Shown piece after piece: positions 1 through 6,035 of a stretch of DNA of 11,273 nt (its first letter is position 1; every line of letters begins with the position of its first letter). The stretch spans positions 1-11,273 of the forward strand of contig CAJVZX010000020.1 in assembly GCA_913020625.1 (NCBI GenBank). Reading direction: 5' to 3'. The position numbers were made by a program, and so were the translations under genes. The DNA comes from an uncultured Pelagibacterales bacterium. Lineage in GTDB: Bacteria; Pseudomonadota; Alphaproteobacteria; Pelagibacterales; Pelagibacteraceae. Under the pieces are notes generated by a model. The model was not told the DNA's origin. It saw only the letters and a program-made list of their open reading frames with translations, and made no database searches.

Positions 1-99
1 AGAGCATCAAGCATTTTACTTTTTGCGTTAGCTATTTATTTTGCTTATGAAGGAATACATGAACTTCATCATGTTTTTTTCTACGAAATGAAGGCATAG
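1..99 (+). CDS. C-terminal end of an unidentified membrane protein (partial)
   Basis: Frame 1 is open from the first base to a TAG at 97-99, giving 32 residues that are the tail of a gene starting before the window. The first part (ILLFALAIYFAYEGIHEL) is a hydrophobic helix, followed by a His-rich turn (HELHH) and a short hydrophilic end (EMKA). The pattern of a membrane helix ending in GIHEL is reminiscent of the late helices of FTR1-type iron permeases. That is a guess: FTR1 proteins normally continue well beyond this point, so this one would be short or belong to another family. The other two forward frames hit stops quickly. The stop lies 47 nt before the riboswitch, so this gene is the upstream neighbour of the thiV unit and no terminator is visible between them. 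Confidence 0.5.
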   Translation, partial: RASSILLFALAIYFAYEGIHELHHVFFYEMKA

Positions 100-145
100 A
101 AGAATTAGCTTTAATTACACCAAATATATTGTTATCATAAATTAA

Positions 146-214
146 TTCTAAGGGGTGTCTTAAATGACTGAGATTATACCCTAAGAACCTGTCCGGTAAT
201 TCAGAAAGGGAGAA
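146..214 (+). promoter_or_regulatory. TPP (THI-box) riboswitch controlling the downstream transporter
   Basis: The conserved THI-box elements occur in order: GGGGTG at 152-157, CTGAGA at 168-173 (the loop that contacts the pyrimidine of TPP), ACCC at 178-181 closing the first helix with GGGG, GAACCTG at 185-191, and AGGGA at 207-211. TTCT at 146-149 can pair with AGAA at 211-214 as the closing P1 helix. The P3 arm between GGGGTG and CTGAGA is only about 10 nt, so this is a compact version. The aptamer runs to within one base of the ATG at 216, and the only ribosome-binding sequence (AAGGGAG, 206-212) lies inside it. TPP binding should therefore block initiation directly; I see no terminator hairpin. 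A possible -10 (TATCAT, 133-138) lies upstream, with no convincing -35. Confidence 0.93.
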
Positions 215-215
215 C

Positions 216-1652
216 ATGGATCAAGCAAATTTTTTAAGTCAAAATTTATCATTACTTTTAATTTTAACAGTAAGTATAGCGTTTGCACTGATAGGATTAA
301 TTTATTCCAAAAAATATCAGGGGTTAAATAATTATTTAACAGCAAATAGAGACGTTGGAGCATTATCTCTAACAACAAGTTTGGTTGCTTCTGCTTTAGG
401 AGCTTGGATTTTATTTGGACCAGCCTCAGCAGCAACTTGGGGAGGAATTGGCTCAGTAATCGGTTATTCTTTAGGAACAGCGTTTCCAATGATTGCTCTT
501 ATATATTTAGGAATTAAATTAAGAAGTATTTTTCCAAAGGGCAAAACATTAACAGGATTTATAAAAAGTAGATTTGGTAAAGATTTATTTAAATTAATTT
601 TAATTTTAACAATTTTTTACATGTTTATTTTTTTATGTGCCGAAGTAACAGCTGTTGCGATGTTAGTTCAATATATATCTGGTACTTCACTTTGGATTAC
701 AGCAATAATTGTAATAACTACAACACTTACATATACTTTGTATGGTGGTTTGAGAGCTTCAATATTTACTGATAATATTCAATTTTTTATTATTATATTA
801 CTTCTTTTAATTGCTATTAATTATCTTTTATCATTTAATAGTGATCAATTTTCTTTTGAATTGATAAAACAAAATGCTCCACATTTATTAAGCACCAAGT
901 ATATTCCCAATTATACAGCAGGACTTACTTTCTTTATAGCTGTAGCTGCCACTAATCTTTTTCATCAAGGAAACTGGCAAAGAGTTTTTGCAGCAAAGAA
1001 TAATAAAATACTAAAGAAAAGTTTATTAGTCTCTTTTTTTATTATTATTCCAATTGTATTTTTTATGGGCTTTAGTGGATTGGTAGCAATATCTCAAAAT
1101 TCAAAAATTAATCCCGATTTAGCATTTTTTTCAATTTTACTAAAAGATCAAATTGAAATTTTATCAATAATAATAATAGTGCTTGCCGTGTCTTTAACTG
1201 TAAGTACAGTCGATACTTTGGTTAATGCGATATCTAGTTTAGTTATTGTAGATGGAAGAGAAGCATTAAAATTAAGGCCAAAAACTAATTATTTAAAATT
1301 ATCACGATATTTTATTGTAATTCTATCTTTGATTTCATTTATAATTGCCTCAAAAGGTTTTAGTATTCTTTATCTTTTTTTATTAGCCGATCTTTTTTGC
1401 TGTGCAGCTGTTTTTACGGTTTTTTACGGTTTCTATAACAAAGGATTTAAAGAGAAAAATGCATTTGTCTCTATATTATTAGGATTAATATTTGGTTTGC
1501 TTTTATTTCCAACACCAAATTTTTCGAGCAGTATTTTGGTTGGTATTTTATTTCCAATTCATATTTTTCCAGCTTTAATTTCTCAATCCTTATTATTTTG
1601 GTCTTTTTTTGTTGCAACTTTGGTGCCAATTTTAGCTTGGAAGCTAAGATAA
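216..1652 (+). CDS. thiV: SSS-family sodium:solute symporter, putative thiamine-precursor (HMP) transporter ThiV
   Basis: A 478-residue integral membrane protein made almost entirely of hydrophobic helices, the usual size for the sodium:solute symporter (SSS) family. The family block YTLYGGLRASIFTDNIQ is at residues 173-189, and a second conserved stretch (SLTVSTVDTLVNAISSL) lies at about 325-345. The substrate is inferred from context: the gene follows a TPP riboswitch with a one-base gap. In SAR11 the riboswitch-controlled SSS gene thiV has been proposed to import the pyrimidine thiamine precursor HMP. The start is set by AAGGGAG at 206-212, four bases or fewer from the ATG. Expression should fall when TPP is plentiful. 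An SSS member importing thiamine itself or another precursor cannot be excluded. Confidence 0.85.
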   Translation: MDQANFLSQNLSLLLILTVSIAFALIGLIYSKKYQGLNNYLTANRDVGALSLTTSLVASALGAWILFGPASAATWGGIGSVIGYSLGTAFPMIALIYLGIKLRSIFPKGKTLTGFIKSRFGKDLFKLILILTIFYMFIFLCAEVTAVAMLVQYISGTSLWITAIIVITTTLTYTLYGGLRASIFTDNIQFFIIILLLLIAINYLLSFNSDQFSFELIKQNAPHLLSTKYIPNYTAGLTFFIAVAATNLFHQGNWQRVFAAKNNKILKKSLLVSFFIIIPIVFFMGFSGLVAISQNSKINPDLAFFSILLKDQIEILSIIIIVLAVSLTVSTVDTLVNAISSLVIVDGREALKLRPKTNYLKLSRYFIVILSLISFIIASKGFSILYLFLLADLFCCAAVFTVFYGFYNKGFKEKNAFVSILLGLIFGLLLFPTPNFSSSILVGILFPIHIFPALISQSLLFWSFFVATLVPILAWKLR

Positions 1653-1676
1653 GTTTTTAATTAGGTTATTTAAGAA

Positions 1677-1682
1677 TATAAT
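1677..1682 (+). promoter_or_regulatory. Possible -10 box for the rhomboid-rseP unit
   Basis: A perfect TATAAT sits 7 nt before the ATG at 1690, in the 37-nt gap after thiV. The -35 position (1654-1659, TTTTTA) matches poorly. Transcription from this box would begin at or next to the start codon, giving a leaderless message, which fits the absence of a Shine-Dalgarno sequence. In such AT-rich DNA a chance TATAAT is common, so confidence is low. Confidence 0.3.
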
Positions 1683-1689
1683 TTAATTT

Positions 1690-2394
1690 ATGATTCCTTT
1701 GAAAGATGACAATCCGACAAGTAGCAAACCTATTGTCACATATTATTTAATTAGCATTTGTGTTTTGGTTTTTTTAATTGAGCTTGGCTCGAGTTCTTAC
1801 AGGACAGGAACTTTTTTTTATTCTTTTGGATTAATTCCATCTGTTCTTTTGGGAAACAATCAGTTATCACAAGATCTTTATGTCATACCAGCTTTCTTTA
1901 CTATTTTTTCTTCAATGTTTGTTCATGGCGGATTTATGCATTTAATTGGAAATATGCTTTATATGTGGATCTTCGCAGATAATATTGAAGATAATCTTGG
2001 TAAAATAAAATTTTTAATTTTTTATTTATTATGTGGAATAGGGGCTGCGATGGCACAAGTTTTTGCAGATACAAGCTCACAAGTCCCTATGGTTGGAGCA
2101 AGTGGAGCAATAGGTGGAGTTTTAGGTGCTTATTTAATTAATCATCCGAATGCTAGAGTTTTAGTTTTAATTCCATTTGGATTTTTTAGTCAATTAATTA
2201 AAATTAGAGCTTTATATGTGCTTGGTTTTTGGTTTGTTTTACAATTTATTAATTCAGTTCTATCAAACTCACAAGGAGGAGGAGTTGCATATGCCGCTCA
2301 TATTGGTGGTTTTATATCAGGTATAATTTTGATATTATTCTTTAATAAAAAAAAAAAAATTAAAAATAAAATAATAAAAGGACCATGGGAATAG
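1690..2394 (+). CDS. Rhomboid-family intramembrane serine protease
   Basis: A 234-residue polytopic membrane protein with the rhomboid core. HGGFMHLIGNMLYMWIF at residues 79-95 carries the conserved His and Asn of the oxyanion region. VGASGAIGG at 135-143 has the catalytic Ser138 in GASG. AAHIGGFISG at 202-211 supplies the catalytic His204. Rhomboids cleave transmembrane substrates within the membrane; the substrate here is unknown. The N-terminal MIPLKDDNPT matches the usual start of bacterial rhomboids of this length, which supports the ATG at 1690. No Shine-Dalgarno is visible. The tail is very Lys-rich and is encoded across a run of 13 A (2347-2359), a possible slippage site. The gene overlaps the next one by 10 nt, so the two are probably translationally coupled. 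Confidence 0.9.
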   Translation: MIPLKDDNPTSSKPIVTYYLISICVLVFLIELGSSSYRTGTFFYSFGLIPSVLLGNNQLSQDLYVIPAFFTIFSSMFVHGGFMHLIGNMLYMWIFADNIEDNLGKIKFLIFYLLCGIGAAMAQVFADTSSQVPMVGASGAIGGVLGAYLINHPNARVLVLIPFGFFSQLIKIRALYVLGFWFVLQFINSVLSNSQGGGVAYAAHIGGFISGIILILFFNKKKKIKNKIIKGPWE

Positions 2395-3500
2395 CAAATA
2401 TTATTATACCATTTATAATTTTAATTAGTGTTGTTGTATTTATTCATGAATATGGACACTATTACTTTGCAAAAAAATATGGAGTTGGAGTTACTGATTT
2501 TTCTATTGGTTTCGGAAAAGAAATATTTGGATGGAACGATAAATCTGGAACAAGATGGAAAGTTTGTTGGATACCACTTGGTGGCTATGTAAAATTTTTT
2601 GGTGATAGAAATGTTTTTAGTCAGAGTGAACAACAAGAATTAATTAATAAATATTCAAAAGTAGATAGAAATAAATTATTTATTCTTAAACCACTATATC
2701 AAAGATCTTTAATTGTAGCAGCAGGGCCTATTGCAAATTTTATTTTAGCTATATTTATCTTCAGTTTTATTTATATGTTTGCTGGTAAAGATTTAACACC
2801 GGCTGTTATAAGTGAAGTGCAAAAAGATAGTCCTGCATATATAGCTGGATTTAAAAAAAATGATAAAATTATTTCTATTGATAACAAAAAAATAGATAGT
2901 ATTTTGCAAGTTTCTACATTTATTACTGCTTCAACTGCAGAAATTATAGATTTTACAGTTTTAAGAAGCAATAAAGAAATTAAATTAAGAGTAAAACCAA
3001 ATTATGTTGAAAGTGAAGATATGCTTGGAAACAAAATTAGTAGAAGAATGATTGGTATTAAACTTACTCCCTTTAATAATGAGATTAATCATGTTAAACT
3101 TGGACCAACAAAAGCAATTTATTATGCAAGTAAAGAAGTTATTTTTGTTTGTGTTTCTTCATTAAAATATATAGGCACAATGTTTACTGGATCAGGAGAC
3201 TCATCTCAACTGGGCGGACCTATAAGAATAGCAAAAATTACAGGACAAGTTGCAAATCTTGGAATAATCCCATTTTTAAGTATTATGGCTTATATTTCTA
3301 TTAGCCTTGGACTTATTAATTTGTTTCCAATTCCAATGTTAGATGGTGGGCATTTAATGTTTTATTTCTTTGAAAAAATTTTAGGGCGTCCATTAAACCA
3401 GAAAACTCAAGAAGGTTTTTTTCGAATCGGGTTATTTTTACTTATGTTTTTAATGTTTTTTGCAACTTTTAATGATTTAAAAGATCTTGGTCTGTTTTAA
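2385..3500 (+). CDS. rseP: RIP metalloprotease RseP (site-2 protease, M50)
   Basis: A 371-residue zinc intramembrane protease. The metal and catalytic motif HEYGH is at residues 21-25 in the first membrane helix. GPIAN at 114-118 starts a further helix. A PDZ domain spans roughly 130-215 (DSPAYIAGFKKNDKIISIDN). The second metal-binding motif NLFPIPMLDGGH is at 312-323, with Asp320. The family releases anti-sigma factors or clears signal-peptide remnants by cutting within the membrane. Only one PDZ region is evident, compared with two in E. coli RseP, which suits the shorter length. It begins inside the rhomboid gene's last codons. In many proteobacteria rseP sits with dxr and bamA; here it is followed by an HU gene. 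Confidence 0.95.
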   Translation: MGIANIIIPFIILISVVVFIHEYGHYYFAKKYGVGVTDFSIGFGKEIFGWNDKSGTRWKVCWIPLGGYVKFFGDRNVFSQSEQQELINKYSKVDRNKLFILKPLYQRSLIVAAGPIANFILAIFIFSFIYMFAGKDLTPAVISEVQKDSPAYIAGFKKNDKIISIDNKKIDSILQVSTFITASTAEIIDFTVLRSNKEIKLRVKPNYVESEDMLGNKISRRMIGIKLTPFNNEINHVKLGPTKAIYYASKEVIFVCVSSLKYIGTMFTGSGDSSQLGGPIRIAKITGQVANLGIIPFLSIMAYISISLGLINLFPIPMLDGGHLMFYFFEKILGRPLNQKTQEGFFRIGLFLLMFLMFFATFNDLKDLGLF

Positions 3501-3652
3501 GCTTTTATTATACAGCTTAAATAATCGTTTAAAATTAACGTTTTTTAAACTAAATCTATATGTTGTGTTATTAAATTAAATAAACACAAATAAAAATGTT
3601 GATTTATAAGACATTTATTGGCATTAGTAAAAAAAAAGGAAATGGAGCCAAA
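3501..3652 (+). other. rseP-hup intergenic region
   Basis: A 152-nt gap with no gene. GTTTAAAA at 3527-3534 can pair with TTTTAAAC at 3543-3550, an AT-only hairpin too weak to call a terminator. TTGTGTT at 3563-3569 and AACACAA at 3583-3589 form a perfect inverted repeat (listed separately). An ATG at 3596 opens in the HU frame but would add 19 residues not found in HU proteins, so the stretch is best read as leader. Confidence 0.5.
3563..3589. promoter_or_regulatory. 7-bp inverted repeat upstream of the HU gene
   Basis: TTGTGTT and AACACAA are perfect inverted copies separated by 13 nt, centred about 77 nt before the HU start codon. The left arm resembles a -35 element (TTGTGT), so the repeat could be an operator or a leader hairpin. 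Nothing further identifies a regulator, and short inverted repeats arise by chance in AT-rich sequence. Confidence 0.25.
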
Positions 3653-3928
3653 ATGAATAAAAAACAGTTAATTGCAAAAATAGCTGCTGCACATAATCAA
3701 AGCAAAGCTGATGCTGAGCGGGCATTTGATGGCATAACATCTATAATTTTAGACTGCTTAAAAGGTGATGAGCAAGTTAAAATAGCGGGTTTTGGTACTT
3801 ATAAGGTGGCAAAAAGGAAAGCTAGAATTGGAAGAAATCCAAGAACTGGAGAACAAATCCAAATTTCGGCTTCCCAAAAGGTAAAATTTTTACCAGCAAA
3901 AGCATTAAAAGAAATGTTCAATAAATAA
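3653..3928 (+). CDS. hup: HU-family nucleoid DNA-binding protein
   Basis: A 91-residue protein, the standard HU length. MNKKQLIAKIAA starts the dimerising helices. GFGTY is at residues 46-50. The beta-arm motif GRNPRTG at 60-66, whose proline intercalates into bent DNA, is intact, as is the C-terminal KFLPAKALKEMF. HU dimers bend and compact DNA without strong sequence preference. The ATG at 3653 is preferred over the in-frame ATG at 3596 because it gives the canonical N-terminus and has GGAG at 3644-3647, five bases upstream. It appears monocistronic: a 152-nt leader region before it and a strong terminator after it. IHF is less likely because the sequence follows the HU pattern throughout. 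Confidence 0.96.
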   Translation: MNKKQLIAKIAAAHNQSKADAERAFDGITSIILDCLKGDEQVKIAGFGTYKVAKRKARIGRNPRTGEQIQISASQKVKFLPAKALKEMFNK

Positions 3929-3935
3929 GCATTTT

Positions 3936-3979
3936 AAGACAGCCTTTAATTTTAATAAAATTAAAGGCTGTCTTTCGTA
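3936..3979 (+). terminator. Strong intrinsic terminator after the HU gene
   Basis: The 19 bases at 3936-3954 are the exact reverse complement of 3956-3974. With a few central bases left as loop this gives about 16 bp, including the GC-rich GACAGCC/GGCTGTC segment. TCTTTC follows. The T-run is short, but the left arm starts with AAGA and the right arm ends in TCTT, so the hairpin could serve both strands. It begins 8 nt after the HU stop codon. Confidence 0.88.
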
Positions 3980-4087
3980 TAGCAGCACTATTTATACAAC
4001 ATTCATTGATATTAGTGGCAATTTTGCTTATTTAATCTCATAAATAAATTTTTCAACAAATAAAAAACATTTAATAGTTAATCAAAT

Positions 4088-5053
4088 ATGCTAATTAAAA
4101 AAATATTTATCACAGGAGGAGCAGGTTTTATTGGCTCCCATATATGCGAAGAGGTTTATAAGAAATTTCCTAAAAGTAAAATTATTATATTTGATAAATT
4201 AACTTATGCTGGTAATAAAAAATATCTCGAAAATATAATAACATCCTCAAGAGTTAAGTTTGTTAGGGGTGATATTATCAAGCACTATACCTATTCTACA
4301 CTTTTAAAAAATGTTGATCTAGCAATAAATATTGCTGCAGAGAGTCATGTAGATAATTCTTTCATATCTCCTCATTCTTTTTCGCTTACAAATACTGTAG
4401 GGGCACATGCTTTTTTATTACAATGTATAAAAAATAAAGTTAAAAAAATTATTCATATCAGCTCTGATGAGATTTATGGAGAAAAACTTTTAGGCAAATG
4501 CACTGAGCAGCAAAAAATAGAACCGACAAATCCATATTCAGCTTCAAAAGCAGCAGCTGAAATATTTATCAATAGTTATAAGTATTCTTATAAGAAAGAA
4601 ATTATCACAGTTAGAGGTAATAATATTTATGGTATAAGGCAGTACCCAGAAAAACTTATTCCACGGTGCATAATTAGTTTGCTAAAAAATAGAAAAATTC
4701 CAATTCACGGCAACGGGAAAAATCAAAGATTTTATTTATCAGCACAAGATTTTGCGAGTGCAATTATTCTATTAATTAAGAAAAAAAATAATGGTATTTA
4801 CAACATAGGTAGCAATGAATCATACTCAAATATAGATTTAGCCAAATCGATTTGCAAATATTTAAATAAAGATCCAAAAAAATTTATTAAACATGTAAAA
4901 GATAGACCTTATAATGATAAAAGATATTCAATATCTTCTTCAAAAATAAGAAAAATTGGATGGAAGCCGAAATTTAACTTGAACAAAGACTTGCCCAAGA
5001 TTATACAATGGTACTCAGATAACTTATATTTATATAAAGGTTTTAAAAAATAA
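4088..5053 (+). CDS. NAD-dependent nucleotide-sugar 4,6-dehydratase-like protein (RmlB-type SDR)
   Basis: An extended short-chain dehydrogenase of 321 residues. The NAD-binding GGAGFIGS is at 10-17, and IFDKLTYAGN at 34-43 is typical of dTDP-glucose 4,6-dehydratase. AAESHVD is at 83-89. The catalytic Asp-Glu pair of dehydratases is at 127-128 (SSDEIYG). Tyr150 and Lys154 form the YxxxK pair. NNIYGIRQYPEKLIP at 178-192 and DRPYNDKRY at 272-280 mirror RmlB blocks. The reaction would convert dTDP-glucose, or another NDP-hexose, to the 4-keto-6-deoxy sugar for surface glycans. It is shorter than typical RmlB (about 350), and no rmlA, rmlC or rmlD lies in this window, so substrate and product are unproven. 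No ribosome-binding site is visible. Codon use is very A-rich, with many Lys, Asn and Ile. Confidence 0.85.
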   Translation: MLIKKIFITGGAGFIGSHICEEVYKKFPKSKIIIFDKLTYAGNKKYLENIITSSRVKFVRGDIIKHYTYSTLLKNVDLAINIAAESHVDNSFISPHSFSLTNTVGAHAFLLQCIKNKVKKIIHISSDEIYGEKLLGKCTEQQKIEPTNPYSASKAAAEIFINSYKYSYKKEIITVRGNNIYGIRQYPEKLIPRCIISLLKNRKIPIHGNGKNQRFYLSAQDFASAIILLIKKKNNGIYNIGSNESYSNIDLAKSICKYLNKDPKKFIKHVKDRPYNDKRYSISSSKIRKIGWKPKFNLNKDLPKIIQWYSDNLYLYKGFKK

Positions 5054-5098
5054 AAAGTAAATTTATAATTATTTTTCCAAAAATAAAAATTTTGCAAC

Positions 5099-6031
5099 AT
5101 GTTAAATATCGCATTAATTGGGCTAGGTAGAATAGGGCGTAAATATTTTAAGGTACTAAAAAAAAATGAACATTTTAATCTAATAAAAGTATTAAGAAAA
5201 AAAAATTATACAAGAAAAAATACATTCGTAAAATTCTATAATAATAGAAATAAGTTTTTTTCAAAAAATAAAAAAAATATTCATGCTTATATAATAGCCT
5301 CTCCATTAAACACTCATTATGAGTATATAAAAAAAATTTTAACTAAAAAAAAACCATTAATTATTGAAAAACCTATAGTTAAAAATATTCATGAATTAAA
5401 AAAAATTAACATTTTATCTCATAATGTTAAACATCCTGTACTAGTAAATCATACTGATTTATATAACCCAGCTTTTAAAAAATTAGAAAAAAAGCTAAAG
5501 CTAATAGGAAATTACAGAAAAATAAAAATTGAATTTGGAAAATTCAAGAAAATTTATAAAATTAATAATAAATCTAGTACTGAATTACCTTATTTTGATT
5601 GGTTGCCTCATCCTTTGGCGATTGCAGTTAAGTTAGTTGGTTTTCCCAATAAAATTAAAATATTAAAGGAGAAAACTATAATTAAAAAAAAATTTATTTT
5701 TCAAAAATTACATCTACGTTTATTTTGTAAACAAAAGACTATAGATATTTTTTTTTCAAATGATTGTAAAATTCCTAAACGTAGATTTGAAATAAAAGGA
5801 GACAAAGGCTCAATAAAGTATGATGCATATAAAACAAAATCACTTATATTAAAAGTTAAAAATAAAAAAATTATATCATATAGTTTTAATAATACTTCCC
5901 TTGAAAATATGTTGAAAGTCTTTCATGACGCAGTTAAATATAGGAGAAAAATTAGTGATATAAATTTATCTACAAAGGTCATGAAAATAATTTTTTTAAT
6001 CCAAAAAAAAATAAATATAAAAATAGGTTAG
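5099..6031 (+). CDS. Gfo/Idh/MocA-family NAD(P)-dependent oxidoreductase
   Basis: A 310-residue protein starting with a Rossmann fold: IALIGLGRIGRKY at residues 4-16 gives the GxGxxG motif. ASPLNTHYEYIKK (67-79) and the family EKP motif at 90-92 (LIIEKPIVKN) follow. DWLPHPLAIAV at 167-177 holds a His in the usual catalytic region. The C-terminal domain (GDKGSIKYDAY) fits the alpha/beta substrate domain. Members oxidise or reduce sugars and nucleotide sugars. Lying 45 nt after the dehydratase on the same strand, it probably acts on a sugar made in the same pathway. The gene is strikingly lysine- and asparagine-rich and has long A-runs, more than the flanking core genes. No clear Shine-Dalgarno is seen. 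The exact substrate cannot be read from the sequence. Confidence 0.82.
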   Translation: MLNIALIGLGRIGRKYFKVLKKNEHFNLIKVLRKKNYTRKNTFVKFYNNRNKFFSKNKKNIHAYIIASPLNTHYEYIKKILTKKKPLIIEKPIVKNIHELKKINILSHNVKHPVLVNHTDLYNPAFKKLEKKLKLIGNYRKIKIEFGKFKKIYKINNKSSTELPYFDWLPHPLAIAVKLVGFPNKIKILKEKTIIKKKFIFQKLHLRLFCKQKTIDIFFSNDCKIPKRRFEIKGDKGSIKYDAYKTKSLILKVKNKKIISYSFNNTSLENMLKVFHDAVKYRRKISDINLSTKVMKIIFLIQKKINIKIG

Positions 6032-6035
6032 AAAA

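Noticed and set aside
32..489. Minus-strand frames across the riboswitch and the start of thiV
   Set aside because: They lie opposite a convincing riboswitch and a well-supported transporter gene and show no family motifs.
3527..3550. Hairpin after rseP as a terminator
   Set aside because: The eight pairs are nearly all A-T and the T-run is part of the stem itself; too weak to call.
3596..3652. A longer HU protein starting at 3596
   Set aside because: It would add 19 residues absent from HU proteins, while the ATG at 3653 has a GGAG site and the canonical N-terminus.
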